From Bacillus alveayuensis (lineage in GTDB: Bacteria > Bacillota > Bacilli > Bacillales > Aeribacillaceae), in contig JAUSTR010000002.1 of NCBI GenBank assembly GCA_030812955.1, positions 124,001-188,000 on the forward strand: DNA of 64,000 nucleotides. The letters run 5' to 3'. How positions within the stretch are numbered: position 1 is the first letter of the stretch; the number at the start of each line of letters is the position of its first letter. Position numbers and translations under genes: made by a program. The notes beneath the pieces were generated by a model. It ran no database searches and was not told the origin of the DNA. It saw nothing but the letters and a program-made list of their open reading frames with translations. Positions 31,440-40,603 of the stretch are shown here, piece by piece.

Positions 31440-31757
31440 TTGTGTTGAGTCCATATCATCCCGTATTTGGTATATTTACGACAAATTTGATGTAAAACAA
31501 AATTTCAATTATATAGTTGAATAAGGTAAAATTTATGTATATTTTTATATTGAACGGCTAACTTTTGTAACAGCTAAAAACCAACATAACATGCCGAAAA
31601 AGCAAATTGTAATTGGAAATGGCGAGAAGGAGGATTACACGAACATTCAAAAAAAACCATTAAAGTACAATAAGGTGGGTAGGAATAGCGGAAGCAACGA
31701 TTATAGCAAAAGGAATGTACTAGCAAGAAAAAGCCTAAACGAAATGAGGGCGAAGCA
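31440..31757 (+). other. AT-rich leader before the K+ transporter gene
   Basis: No ORF with start signals and no riboswitch that I can recognise. In B. subtilis the ktrAB transcript has a ydaO-type leader; none is seen in this stretch. Confidence 0.35.
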
Positions 31758-33083
31758 ATGAATATAAGAGAAAAAATTATTCATCTCAACCCTTCACAGC
31801 TATTAGTTGTGACCTTTCTTTTTTCTATTTTGCTAGGAACGTTTATGTTAAAGATGCCGATCTCCACTAAAACAGAGATTAGTTGGCTTGATGCATTGTT
31901 TACAGCTACATCTGCTATGACGGTTACAGGTTTAGTTGTTGTTGATACTAGCCAAACTTTTACAATATTTGGTCAAATTGTCATTTTATTGTTGATTCAA
32001 TTAGGTGGACTTGGCATCATGTCTTTTGCCATTTTAATATTTATCGTTTTAGGAAAAAAGATTGGCATGAAAGAGCGCATCGTCATTCAGCATGCCTTAA
32101 ATCAAACCTCCTTGGGAGGAGTTATTCAGCTTGTTAAATATTTATTTCTTTTTTCATTTGTCATCGAATTTTTAGGAATGATTATTTTATCATTTCGATG
32201 GGTTCCGCAATTCGGGTTGGAAAAGGGAGTTTATTACAGTTTTTTTCACGCGATTTCAGCATTCAATAATGCAGGATTTTCCGTTTGGTCAGACAGTCTC
32301 ATGCAATTTGTTGGCGATCCTGTTGTCAATCTTATGATTTCATTTCTATTTATTATTGGTGGACTAGGATTTACTGTTTTAGCTGATATTTGGCGCAACC
32401 GTTCATTTCAAAAGCTCTCCTTGCATACAAGGCTTATGCTGATAGGCACAATTTCTTTGAACTTATGTGCTATGTTTTTTTTCTTTATTGTGGAATATTA
32501 TAACCATAAAACACTTGGTTCTTTACCTCTTTTGGATAAGCTTTGGGCTTCGTATTTTCAAGCTGTTACAACTAGAACAGCAGGCTTCAATTCATTAGAT
32601 ATTGCTAGTATGGAAGAATCGACTATTTTCCTGATGATTATTTTAATGTTTATTGGGGCTGGAAGTGCTTCGACGGGCGGTGGAATAAAGCTTACAACTG
32701 CGATTGTCATTACGTTTTCGATTGCTGCCTTTTTGAGGGGGAGAACGGAAATACAAGTAGGAAAGCGTTCCATTTCAGTTGAAATTATCATGCGTGCCTT
32801 AGTCATTACGATGATGAGTATGATTTCGATCATTTTAGCCGTTTTTATCTTAAACTTATTTGAAAAACATTCGTTTTTAGAAATTTTATTTGAGGCTGTG
32901 TCGGCGTTTGGTACAGTTGGGCTATCGATGGGAATAACCGGCTCCTTAACATCAATAGGAAAAGTGGTGATTATTCTGTTGATGTTTATTGGCAAAGTCG
33001 GGCCATTAACGTTATTATTTACATTGTCGAAACCACAACAGCCTAAAATTCGCTATCCAAATGAGGACGTGCTGACAGGTTAG
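31758..33083 (+). CDS. KtrB/KtrD-type K+ channel subunit (TrkH family)
   Basis: A 441-residue membrane protein that forms the Na+-assisted K+ pathway and is gated by a cytoplasmic KtrA/KtrC RCK protein. The four pore loops with filter glycines are visible: AMTVTGLVVVDT, SAFNNAGFSVW, TTRTAGFNSLD and SAFGTVGLSMGIT, plus the gate region GAGSASTGGGIKLTT. No ktrA/ktrC gene is adjacent, which favours a KtrD-like orphan, though B/D cannot be told apart here. GAGGGCGAAG precedes the ATG. It converges on the iron-binding protein gene across a shared terminator. Confidence 0.92.
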   Translation: MNIREKIIHLNPSQLLVVTFLFSILLGTFMLKMPISTKTEISWLDALFTATSAMTVTGLVVVDTSQTFTIFGQIVILLLIQLGGLGIMSFAILIFIVLGKKIGMKERIVIQHALNQTSLGGVIQLVKYLFLFSFVIEFLGMIILSFRWVPQFGLEKGVYYSFFHAISAFNNAGFSVWSDSLMQFVGDPVVNLMISFLFIIGGLGFTVLADIWRNRSFQKLSLHTRLMLIGTISLNLCAMFFFFIVEYYNHKTLGSLPLLDKLWASYFQAVTTRTAGFNSLDIASMEESTIFLMIILMFIGAGSASTGGGIKLTTAIVITFSIAAFLRGRTEIQVGKRSISVEIIMRALVITMMSMISIILAVFILNLFEKHSFLEILFEAVSAFGTVGLSMGITGSLTSIGKVVIILLMFIGKVGPLTLLFTLSKPQQPKIRYPNEDVLTG

Positions 33084-33093
33084 ACGATAAAGC

Positions 33094-33130
33094 TTAAAAA
33101 GGAAGGCGGTATGGGGCCTTCCTTTTTAAA
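33094..33130 (+). terminator. bidirectional terminator between converging genes
   Basis: TTAAAAAGGAAGGC (33094-33107) pairs with GCCTTCCTTTTTAA (33116-33129), a perfect 14-bp stem with T-runs on both strands. Confidence 0.92.
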
Positions 33131-33131
33131 A

Positions 33132-34121
33132 CTATTCTCCTAATTTTTCTACAAGGTCGTCAAGCATTAAGTTTGCGGCGATCACTCCACCCGCTGTATT
33201 CCAAATAGCATCATCCACTTTGTATACTTTTCCGTTTTTTACGGCTTCAAGGTTTTTCCAAAGTGGGTCGTTTGTCCACTCTTCCTCCGTTTTAAGAGCC
33301 TCTGGATCTCCTTGAGGGGCGTAAGTGAAGTAGAATATGACATCTCCATCCATTTCTGGGATTTGTTCTTTTCCTACTTCAACAGCAAGCATTCCAAGCT
33401 TGTTATCTTCTGTGAAAAGCTTTCCTTGCTTTTCAGATCGTTTGAAGCCTAATTGATCAAAAATAACACCAGAGAAGGAATCTGTATAATAAATACGTGT
33501 TTTACCAGCCATAAAGCGTACTACAGATACTTCTTGATTAATTTTATCTCCAAGCTTTTCTTTTACTCCTTCCACATGTGCATCAAATTCAGCTAATACT
33601 TCTTTTCCTTTTTCCTCCATATTTAACGCTTTAGCATATAATTGGAAGTTTTCCTTCCAATCACCACGTAAAGTTTCAGAAAAGACTGTTGGCGCAATTT
33701 TGCTTAATTGATCATAAATGGCTTCTTGGCGAAGCTTGTTGCCGATAATTAAATCTGGTTGTAATTCAGCGATTTTTTCTACATTCACTTCATGTTCTAC
33801 ACCAACTACTTCTACACCTTCCATTTGATCTTTAATATGATCATACCAAGGGTCGCCAAGCCAGGATTGGACAGCTCCTACCGGTTTTACACCAAGAGCT
33901 AAAAGAGCTTCTGTCCCTTCGTTCGTTAAAACAACAACACGTTCTACCTTTTTTGGAATCGTTGTTTTCCCCATGGCATGTTCGACTGTGTATGATTCGT
34001 CTTTATTTGAGGACTCATCTTGTGTAGTTGTTTCATTATTACCGCTGCAAGCAGCCATTAATAATAAAAAGATGACAGTAAAAAGAGCAAAAAACGTTTT
34101 GAAAAATGGATACTGACGCAT
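33132..34121 (-). CDS. yfiY: iron-siderophore ABC transporter substrate-binding lipoprotein (YfiY-like)
   Basis: A 329-residue lipoprotein that captures ferric hydroxamate-type siderophores outside the membrane. Signal peptide with lipobox LMAAC near residues 20-24, acidic linker, then a PBP-type Fe3+-binding fold (VERVVVLTNEGTEALLALGV, LQPDLIIGNKLRQ). ATG 34121 is chosen because GGAGGTG lies seven bases upstream; the longer frame to 34154 would run into the Fur box. It is divergent from its permease and ATPase genes, with Fur boxes between. By synteny with B. subtilis yfiY/yfiZ/yfhA the ligand may be a citrate-hydroxamate such as schizokinen (inference). Confidence 0.9.
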   Translation of the reverse strand: MRQYPFFKTFFALFTVIFLLLMAACSGNNETTTQDESSNKDESYTVEHAMGKTTIPKKVERVVVLTNEGTEALLALGVKPVGAVQSWLGDPWYDHIKDQMEGVEVVGVEHEVNVEKIAELQPDLIIGNKLRQEAIYDQLSKIAPTVFSETLRGDWKENFQLYAKALNMEEKGKEVLAEFDAHVEGVKEKLGDKINQEVSVVRFMAGKTRIYYTDSFSGVIFDQLGFKRSEKQGKLFTEDNKLGMLAVEVGKEQIPEMDGDVIFYFTYAPQGDPEALKTEEEWTNDPLWKNLEAVKNGKVYKVDDAIWNTAGGVIAANLMLDDLVEKLGE

Positions 34122-34138
34122 TGTTGCACCTCCGATAA

Positions 34139-34153
34139 TGATAATTATTTTCA
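34139..34153 (-). promoter_or_regulatory. Fur box upstream of the substrate-binding protein gene
   Basis: TGATAAT-T-ATTTTCA matches the 7-1-7 Bacillus Fur consensus TGATAATNATTATCA at 13 of 14 fixed positions. It lies between the minus-strand -10 (34166-34171) and the start codon. Confidence 0.82.
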
Positions 34154-34165
34154 TTTACAAATTCC

Positions 34166-34194
34166 ATCTTAAGTACTTCTAAAAAAGCTGTCAA
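34166..34194 (-). promoter_or_regulatory. promoter of the substrate-binding protein gene
   Basis: On the minus strand TTGACA (34194-34189), 17-base spacer, TAAGAT (34171-34166). The start point would fall just before the Fur box. Confidence 0.75.
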
Positions 34195-34201
34195 TATATA
34201 A

Positions 34202-34231
34202 TTGATAATAATTTTCAATTTCATGTATAAT
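34202..34231 (+). promoter_or_regulatory. promoter of the siderophore permease operon
   Basis: TTGATA (34202-34207), 18-base spacer, perfect TATAAT (34226-34231). The -35 is covered by a Fur box. Confidence 0.75.
34203..34217 (+). promoter_or_regulatory. Fur box overlapping the -35 of the permease operon
   Basis: TGATAAT-A-ATTTTCA, the same 15-base form as the box at 34139-34153. Fur-Fe2+ binding would block the -35. Confidence 0.82.
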
Positions 34232-34282
34232 GAAATTGATTTTCGATATAGATCAATGCGTCTTGGTGAGGAGAGAAAGAAA

Positions 34283-35284
34283 GTGGTACTGTCAAATGAG
34301 ATGAAAGCTATTATTCTCTTTTGTTCTTTTTTATTTCTATCGTTCAGTATGTGTGCAAGTATTGTTTACGGATACACGGATACTAATTGGAAAACGGCAT
34401 GGGAAGCTTTTACGAATTTTAATGGTTCAAACGAGCATATTGTCATTCAAAATGTTCGCCTACCACGTAGTTTGATTGCAGCAGTCGTTGGAGCATCATT
34501 AGGTATAGCAGGGGCCTTAATGCAAGCCATTACAAAAAATCCCCTTGCCTCTCCAAGTGTATTTGGTATAAATGCAGGTGCTGGATTTTTCATTGTCATT
34601 TCTTTTTCATTTTTTTCTGTTAACAATTTACAGGCTTTCACGTGGATTGCTTTTTGCGGTGCTGCTCTCTCTGCCTTTACCGTTTATTTCATTGGGTCAC
34701 TCGGTCGTGAGGGCTTGACACCTTTAAAGTTAACGTTAGCGGGAGCAGCGGTAGCAGCACTTTTCTCTTCGTTAACGCAAGGATTATTAGTTTTAAATGA
34801 AGCAGCATTAGATCAAGTATTATTTTGGTTATCTGGGTCTGTTCAAGGAAGAAAATTAGAAGCGCTTTTAAATGTATTGCCTTATATCATCATTGCTTTC
34901 ATTGCTTGTATTTTTCTAGCTCCTAAAATCAATCTTTTAATGCTTGGAGAAGAAGTCGCAAAAGGATTAGGGCTAAAAACAGGGATCGTAAAGCTTTTAG
35001 CAGCTATTGTCATTATTTTCTTATCTGGTGGTGCGGTTGCAGCAGCTGGGCCCATTGTGTTTATCGGAATTGTTGTTCCTCATGTTGCAAAATATGTGGC
35101 AGGAAATGATTATCGATGGATTTTGCCTTATTGTGCTGTGTTTGGAGGGATATTGTTAGTATTAGCGGATATAGGAGCACGCTTTATCATCATGCCTGAG
35201 GAAGTGCCAGTAGGAGTGATGACGGCAATCATTGGAACACCATTCTTCATATACATTGCCAGAAGGGGGTTCCAATCATCATGA
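34283..35284 (+). CDS. yfiZ: iron-siderophore ABC transporter permease (FecCD family, YfiZ-like)
   Basis: A 333-residue inner-membrane permease with about nine to ten helices. Family motifs: VRLPRSLIAAVVGASLGIAG, NPLASPSVFGINAGA and the cytoplasmic-coupling helix region GLGLKTG, then VFIGIVVPHVAKYVAG. The start is GTG 34283, with GAGGAGAGAAAG upstream; it gives the same length as B. subtilis YfiZ. Earlier in-frame ATGs lack ribosome binding sites and begin within the promoter. Its stop overlaps the next gene by four bases, so the two permeases form a coupled heterodimer. Confidence 0.9.
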   Translation: MVLSNEMKAIILFCSFLFLSFSMCASIVYGYTDTNWKTAWEAFTNFNGSNEHIVIQNVRLPRSLIAAVVGASLGIAGALMQAITKNPLASPSVFGINAGAGFFIVISFSFFSVNNLQAFTWIAFCGAALSAFTVYFIGSLGREGLTPLKLTLAGAAVAALFSSLTQGLLVLNEAALDQVLFWLSGSVQGRKLEALLNVLPYIIIAFIACIFLAPKINLLMLGEEVAKGLGLKTGIVKLLAAIVIIFLSGGAVAAAGPIVFIGIVVPHVAKYVAGNDYRWILPYCAVFGGILLVLADIGARFIIMPEEVPVGVMTAIIGTPFFIYIARRGFQSS

Positions 35285-36336
35285 AAAAATATGTTTCGTT
35301 CCGAATAGGAAAGGGCTATATTTCTTTATTAATCGATAAAAAAACGGTGGTTATTTCAAGTGTACTAATCCTGTTAACGATGGCTGTGTTCATAGCAAGT
35401 TCTAGCCTCGGGGAAGTGATCATACATCCAGTCGATTTATTCCAAACATTTATAGGCAATGGAAGTACCTTTCATGAATTAATCATTGTATCATTTCGAT
35501 TACCGAGAATCCTCATTGCTTTACTTGTTGGAATTTGTTTAGCCATTAGTGGTGGGATTATGCAAAATTTAGTTCGAAATCCTTTAGCATCTCCTGACAT
35601 TATCGGAATTACGGGTGGTGCTTCTGTAGCTGTCGTAATCTTTTTAATGCTTTTTTCAGATTCGAACCATTCATTAACGGTCAGCATTCATTGGTTACCA
35701 GTCGCTGCCTTTATCGGGGCAATGACAACTGGTTTGGCTGTATATATTTTCTCTTGGAAAAATGGAGTATCTTCTTATCGACTTGTTTTAATCGGTATCG
35801 GATTATCATTATTGACGAAATCACTTACAACTTTGTTTATGATTAAAGGCCCCATTTATCAAGCGTCACAAGCAAATATTTGGATTACCGGATCAGTGTA
35901 TGCTGCTAATTGGAGCCAAGTGCAAATATTATTACCTTTAACATTCTTATTTGTTCTGATTACAGTTGTGATGACAAGAAACATTAACATCCAAGAGTTT
36001 GGAGATGATATCGCAACCGGTGTTGGAAGTCATGTTCAACTAAATCGTTTTCTTTTATTAATTTTAAGTACAGCTCTTACAGCATGTGCGGTATCGTTTG
36101 CTGGTGGAATTGGATTTGTCGGTTTAATGGCTCCTCATATTGCAAAACGTTTAGTTGGTTCAAGCTTTGGATCTGTGCTTCCTGTATCAGCATTCATTGG
36201 GGCATTAATGGTTATGCTTTCCGACTTCCTTGGCAAAACGTTATTTTTGCCATTTGAAGTGCCAGCAGGCGTGTTCACAGCTGCAATTGGAGCACCATAC
36301 TTTATTTACTTGCTTTATAAGCATCGAAATTCATAG
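35281..36336 (+). CDS. yfhA: iron-siderophore ABC transporter permease (FecCD family, YfhA-like)
   Basis: The second permease, 351 residues, coupled through an ATGA overlap to the first. It has about ten membrane helices, with [39 protein letters not shown] and [21 protein letters not shown] as the family landmarks. The ATPase gene follows 11 bases downstream. The two permeases are similar but not identical, as expected for a heterodimeric FecCD-type channel. Confidence 0.9.
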   Translation: MKKYVSFRIGKGYISLLIDKKTVVISSVLILLTMAVFIASSSLGEVIIHPVDLFQTFIGNGSTFHELIIVSFRLPRILIALLVGICLAISGGIMQNLVRNPLASPDIIGITGGASVAVVIFLMLFSDSNHSLTVSIHWLPVAAFIGAMTTGLAVYIFSWKNGVSSYRLVLIGIGLSLLTKSLTTLFMIKGPIYQASQANIWITGSVYAANWSQVQILLPLTFLFVLITVVMTRNINIQEFGDDIATGVGSHVQLNRFLLLILSTALTACAVSFAGGIGFVGLMAPHIAKRLVGSSFGSVLPVSAFIGALMVMLSDFLGKTLFLPFEVPAGVFTAAIGAPYFIYLLYKHRNS

Positions 36337-36347
36337 GAGGTGTACGT

Positions 36348-37169
36348 ATGAACAGTATCCAAACAGAAGGTTTAACCCTTTCATATGGAAGCCAAATCAT
36401 CATTAACCAGCTAAATTTAACAATCCCAAAAGGGCAAATAACAGTATTTATTGGAAGCAATGGCTGTGGAAAGTCAACTTTATTAAAGTCAATAGCTAGA
36501 CTTTTAAAACCAGAACATGGCTCCGTTTTATTAGAAGGAGAAGTGATTGCAAAACTTCCGACAAAAGAAGTTGCAAAAAAATTAGCTATTCTTCCACAGT
36601 CTCCAGAAGCTCCAGAAGGATTGACGGTACTACAGCTTGTCAAACAAGGAAGGTATCCATATCAAACTTGGCTCAAACAATGGTCAAAACAGGATGAAGA
36701 AGCCGTTATGCGTGCACTTGAGAGAACAAGAATGATGGATTTGAAAGATCGAACGGTCGATTCCTTATCTGGTGGACAGCGTCAACGAGCATGGATTGCC
36801 ATGACACTTGCGCAAAATACCAATATTATTTTACTTGATGAACCGACGACGTATTTAGATATGACACATCAAATTGAAATACTGGATCTATTATTTGAGT
36901 TAAACGAAATTGAAAAACGAACAATTGTCATGGTATTACATGATTTAAATCTAGCATGTCGCTATGCCCATCATATTGTCGCTTTGAAAAATCAAAAGGT
37001 TTACGCTCAAGGAAAGCCTGAAGAAATCATTAATTGCAGCCTTGTTAAAGATGTATTTGATTTGGATTGTGAAGTGGCAAAAGATCCTTTATTTGGTACA
37101 CCTTTATGTATTCCATATGGAAAAGGAAGATGTTTATTGCAATCAGATCAAGCAATTGGACATGGATGA
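36348..37169 (+). CDS. iron-siderophore ABC transporter ATPase (FecE/YusV-like)
   Basis: A 273-residue cytoplasmic ATPase that powers the two upstream permeases. Walker [10 protein letters not shown] near 38-46, Q-loop [10 protein letters not shown], signature [13 protein letters not shown], Walker [10 protein letters not shown]-loop TYLD and switch His in VLHDLN. AGGAGGTG precedes the ATG. B. subtilis encodes its homologue (YusV) away from yfiYZ-yfhA; here it is part of the operon. The perfect inverted repeat at 37249 follows. Confidence 0.94.
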   Translation: MNSIQTEGLTLSYGSQIIINQLNLTIPKGQITVFIGSNGCGKSTLLKSIARLLKPEHGSVLLEGEVIAKLPTKEVAKKLAILPQSPEAPEGLTVLQLVKQGRYPYQTWLKQWSKQDEEAVMRALERTRMMDLKDRTVDSLSGGQRQRAWIAMTLAQNTNIILLDEPTTYLDMTHQIEILDLLFELNEIEKRTIVMVLHDLNLACRYAHHIVALKNQKVYAQGKPEEIINCSLVKDVFDLDCEVAKDPLFGTPLCIPYGKGRCLLQSDQAIGHG

Positions 37170-37248
37170 AAGCAAGAGTGGATCAAAAATCGAAAGAACT
37201 GTTTAGGATAAATAGGAAGTCTTTTCGGTGATAGAAAAAGATATGTCA

Positions 37249-37289
37249 TCAACAAACGAACCCGTATCGGTGCGGTGTTCGTTTGTTGA
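37249..37289 (+). repeat. 13-bp perfect inverted repeat after the iron-uptake operon
   Basis: TCAACAAACGAAC (37249-37261) and GTTCGTTTGTTGA (37277-37289) form a perfect stem around a 15-base loop. There is no T-run on either strand, so it is not a standard terminator. It may protect the 3' end of the operon mRNA or act as a protein site. Confidence 0.75.
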
Positions 37290-37341
37290 CAATTTCATTT
37301 ATAACATAATCATTCTGTAAAGTGATGGAATACTTTTTTCA

Positions 37342-37436
37342 AAAGGCTGTTTTCGTAAATTTTGCTGCTTTTCGACTGTCTATGATCTGAACAAAGCACG
37401 TGGTCGGATAAATTACATTTATCCGACAATCGATTT
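37342..37436 (+). repeat. dispersed multi-hairpin repeat, copy B (half element)
   Basis: Starts AAAGGCTGTTTTCGTAAA, continues through GCTTTTCGACTGTC and AACAAAGCACGTGG, and ends in the hairpin TCGGATAAAT-TAC-ATTTATCCGA. It matches copy D (63405 back to 63311) along its length and the left half of copy C (43654). The hairpin has changed on both arms relative to C (GGATAAAT/ATTTATCC versus GGACAAAT/ATTTGTCC), a compensated change. The other half is missing. Confidence 0.8.
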
Positions 37437-37796
37437 CAGCATTTCAACTTCCTATCATTGGCTTTATGTCAACTAGATTTGTATGAAGTATGCATATTTA
37501 AAATAAATGAATTAAAATTGTTATTTTTTAGATTTTTTTGAAACAATCGGAATTTTGTGTCATCTTTTGTTAGGGAGGTGATCAATATTCTTTTCGGAAT
37601 ATTTTTCCATATCTATATCATTATTGATTCTTATGTGCTAAAATATAATTGTTGGAAAAAATTATAAAATGGAGAGCAACGGCAACATTAGCTAAAATTA
37701 TTCCTGTTTCATTTACGATTTGGCTAAAGGCAGAAATCAGTGGCAGTACATTAACTACTAGAGCAAAATCATAAAAGCTGAAAGTAGGTGACATCA
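37437..37796 (+). other. gene-free intergenic stretch
   Basis: AT-rich, with an AGGGAGGTGATC at about 37571 that resembles a ribosome binding site but has no following ORF of note. A 34-codon frame ending at about 37773 has no start signal. Confidence 0.35.
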
Positions 37797-37892
37797 TTGA
37801 CTTTTATGGGAACATTTATATTGATTTTGTTTATAGTTTTAATAGCTTATTTAGTTATAACGATAAAGAAAAAAAAGAAACATAAAACATAG
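37797..37892 (+). CDS. small single-helix membrane peptide (possible)
   Basis: A 31-codon frame (TTG 37797, or ATG 37806) after AGTAGGTGA: a hydrophobic stretch FILILFIVLIAYLVIT followed by a run of lysines and KHKT. This is the plan of a single-pass membrane peptide with a cytoplasmic basic tail, as in some type I toxins and sporulation peptides. A terminator follows 50 bases later. There is no family call and the start codon is uncertain. Confidence 0.4.
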   Translation: MTFMGTFILILFIVLIAYLVITIKKKKKHKT

Positions 37893-37941
37893 TGATAAAA
37901 ATAGACTCCTAATCAAAATTTAAGAGAGTTCTATTTCGCAT

Positions 37942-37976
37942 TGAGGGCGCTTCTAAGCGTCCTTTTTGTTTTTTAA
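37942..37976 (+). terminator. intrinsic terminator
   Basis: AGGGCGCTT and AAGCGTCCT (37944-37963, one G-U) with a very short loop, then TTTTTGTTTTTT. It isolates the fad promoter from upstream transcription. Confidence 0.8.
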
Positions 37977-38092
37977 GGGGTAAAACTTAGGGGCAACCTC
38001 TTACGAAGAGAAAAGAAAAAAGAAGAATCTAAAAAAAGCTTCCTATCCAGATTATTTGGTCAATAAAAACTCAGTTTATGTTCTGACTACTA

Positions 38093-38121
38093 TTGAAAAA
38101 ATTTTCTAAATATTTTATATT
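38093..38121 (+). promoter_or_regulatory. sigma-A promoter of fadN-fadA-fadE
   Basis: TTGAAA (38093-38098), 17-base spacer, TATATT (38116-38121). The FadR box lies about 35 bases beyond the expected start point. Confidence 0.6.
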
Positions 38122-38162
38122 ATAAGAGAGGATCATTCATTTTATATTTTTTTATCCAATAA

Positions 38163-38180
38163 TGAATGAGTATTCATTCA
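38163..38180 (+). promoter_or_regulatory. FadR operator
   Basis: TGAATGAGTATTCATTCA is an exact match to the Bacillus FadR box TGAATGANTANTCATTCA. FadR releases it when long-chain acyl-CoA is bound. It ends 21 bases before the fadN start. Confidence 0.93.
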
Positions 38181-38201
38181 AAATATGAAAGGGGATACGC
38201 A

Positions 38202-40586
38202 ATGGTCCAGTTTATCAAGAAGGCTGCGGTTCTTGGTTCTGGTGTTATGGGTTCCGGAATTGCCGCTCATCTAGCTAATATAGGAATTCCCGTTTTATTA
38301 CTTGATATTGTACCGACTGAATTGACGGATGATGAAGTGCAAAAAGGTTTAACACTTGAAGACAAAAGTGTTCGTAATCGATTAGCGGATCTAGCTGTAA
38401 AAAGGCTATTAAAGCAAAAACCGGCACCATTAACCACGAAAGAAAATATTCATTTTATTCAAACTGGAAATATGGAAGATGATTTAGAGCGATTAAAAGA
38501 TGTAGATTGGATTATTGAAGTGGTTGTAGAAAGGCTTGAGATTAAAAGACAAGTACTTGAAAAGATCGAACAATTCCGCAAGCCAGGAAGTATTGTTAGT
38601 TCTAATACTTCCGGTATTTCAATCGAAGCGATGGCAGAAGGACGATCTGAGGAGTTTAAAAAACATTTTTTAGGCACACATTTTTTTAACCCACCCCGTT
38701 ATTTAAAATTGTTAGAAATGATTCCAACAAAGGAAACAGATCGATCCGTTTTAGCTTATATGAAGCAATTTGGAGAGGATGTTCTTGGAAAAGGGGTAGT
38801 AGTAGCGAAGGACACTCCAAACTTTATTGCTAACCGCATTGGAACATATGGTTTATTAGTTACAGTAAAAGAAATGGTAAAAGGTGGATATTCGGTAGGG
38901 GAGGTAGACTCCATCACTGGTTCATTAATTGGTCGTCCGAAAAGTGCTACATTCCGAACACTTGATGTCGTTGGACTCGATACATTTGCCCATGTTGCCC
39001 ATAATGTTTATGAGAAAGTAGAAGGCGAAGAGAAGAAAGTATTTGAAATTCCTTCATTTATGAAGAGAATGTTAGAGGAAAAACGGCTTGGAAGTAAAAC
39101 AGGTTTAGGATTTTATAAAAAAGAAGGAAACAAAATTTTGGAATTAAACTACAACACATTGGAATATGAACCGCGCAAAAAATTAAAGACTCCGGCTATT
39201 GAAATAGCAAAACAAACAAAGGGACTAAAGGGAAAATTGAAAGCGCTTTTGTATGCTGACGATCGTGCAGGAAATTTACTTTGGAACATTCTAGCACCCA
39301 CTCTTCTTTACAGTGCGAAGCTTGTAGGAGAGATTGCAGATCATATTGTTGATATTGACAGAGCGATGAAATGGGGATTTGGCTGGGAGCTTGGACCATT
39401 TGAAATATGGGATGCGATTGGTGTGGCAAAGTCCATTCGCAAAATGGAAAAAGAAGGACTAGAAGTACCCGAATGGGTTTTCAAAATGATCGATCAAGGT
39501 CATGAATCTTTTTACAAACAAGAAAATAATCAAGAGCTTTACTATCATAACGGAGAGTTTCGACTTGTTGAACGGAACAAAAAAGCGGTTCATATTCAAT
39601 CACTAAAAGAAGCGAAAGGTGTTATAAAGAAAAACAGTGGTGCAAGCCTTGTTGATTTAGGAGATGATGTTGCTTTATTAGAATTCCATTCCCCAAACAA
39701 TGCAATTGGTTTAGATATTATTCAAATGATTGATTATGCTGTCGAAGAAGTAGACCGTCATTATAAAGGACTTGTTATTGGCAACCAAGGGAAAAATTTC
39801 TGTGTAGGAGCCAATTTGGCGCTCATTTTAATGGAGGCTCAAGATGACAATTATTTTGAAATTGAGTTAGTAGTCCGTCGTTTCCAGCAAGCAATGATGA
39901 AATTGAAATATAGTGCAAATCCTGTTGTTGCCGCACCATTTAACATGACGCTTGGCGGCGGTGCAGAAGTTTGCCTGCCAGCAAGCAGAATCCAAGCAGC
40001 CAGTGAAACGTATATCGGTCTTGTTGAGGTCGGGGTCGGTTTGATCCCAGGAGGAGGAGGTAATAAAGAACTATATATAAAACAACTTGAAAGCATACCA
40101 AAAGGAGTAAATATTGATTTGCAAAATATCGCCAATAAAGTGTTTGAAACGATCGCTACAGCGAAAGTGTCAACATCTGCTCAAGAAGCACGAGAAAATG
40201 GTTTTCTTAACCAAAATGATGGAATAAGCATGAATGGTGACCACCTTTTATATGAGGCGAAACAAAAAGTACTGTCGCTTTATGAAGCAGGTTATCGTCC
40301 TCCAGTGAAAAAGAAAATTCCAGTTGTTGGAGAGACTGGATATGCGACGATGATTTTATCTGCTCAATCGATGCATTTATCTGGTTATGCTTCAGAGCAT
40401 GATGTGAAAATTGCGAAAAAATTAGCTTATGTTCTTGCAGGTGGAAAAGTTCCATTCGGAACAAAAGTCGATGAGGAATATTTACTAGATTTAGAGAGAG
40501 AAGCCTTTTTGAGCTTAGTAGGAGAACCGAAATCTCAACAACGTATGCAGCACATGCTGTTAAAAGGAAAGCCGCTTCGTAATTAA
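38202..40586 (+). CDS. fadN: 3-hydroxyacyl-CoA dehydrogenase / enoyl-CoA hydratase (FadN)
   Basis: Bifunctional beta-oxidation enzyme of 794 residues. The N-terminal NAD-binding domain has VLGSGVMGSGIAAHLANIG near 9-27, the 3HCDH domain contains HFFNPPRYLKLLE and DTPNFIANRIG, and the C-terminal crotonase domain carries GLVIGNQGKNFCVGANL and NMTLGGGAEVCLPA. ATG 38202 follows GAAAGGGG; the longer frame to 38166 would overlap the FadR operator. It leads the fadN-fadA-fadE operon, same order as B. subtilis yusL-K-J. Confidence 0.96.
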   Translation: MVQFIKKAAVLGSGVMGSGIAAHLANIGIPVLLLDIVPTELTDDEVQKGLTLEDKSVRNRLADLAVKRLLKQKPAPLTTKENIHFIQTGNMEDDLERLKDVDWIIEVVVERLEIKRQVLEKIEQFRKPGSIVSSNTSGISIEAMAEGRSEEFKKHFLGTHFFNPPRYLKLLEMIPTKETDRSVLAYMKQFGEDVLGKGVVVAKDTPNFIANRIGTYGLLVTVKEMVKGGYSVGEVDSITGSLIGRPKSATFRTLDVVGLDTFAHVAHNVYEKVEGEEKKVFEIPSFMKRMLEEKRLGSKTGLGFYKKEGNKILELNYNTLEYEPRKKLKTPAIEIAKQTKGLKGKLKALLYADDRAGNLLWNILAPTLLYSAKLVGEIADHIVDIDRAMKWGFGWELGPFEIWDAIGVAKSIRKMEKEGLEVPEWVFKMIDQGHESFYKQENNQELYYHNGEFRLVERNKKAVHIQSLKEAKGVIKKNSGASLVDLGDDVALLEFHSPNNAIGLDIIQMIDYAVEEVDRHYKGLVIGNQGKNFCVGANLALILMEAQDDNYFEIELVVRRFQQAMMKLKYSANPVVAAPFNMTLGGGAEVCLPASRIQAASETYIGLVEVGVGLIPGGGGNKELYIKQLESIPKGVNIDLQNIANKVFETIATAKVSTSAQEARENGFLNQNDGISMNGDHLLYEAKQKVLSLYEAGYRPPVKKKIPVVGETGYATMILSAQSMHLSGYASEHDVKIAKKLAYVLAGGKVPFGTKVDEEYLLDLEREAFLSLVGEPKSQQRMQHMLLKGKPLRN

Positions 40587-40603
40587 AGAGGAGGTAAAGA
40601 AGG

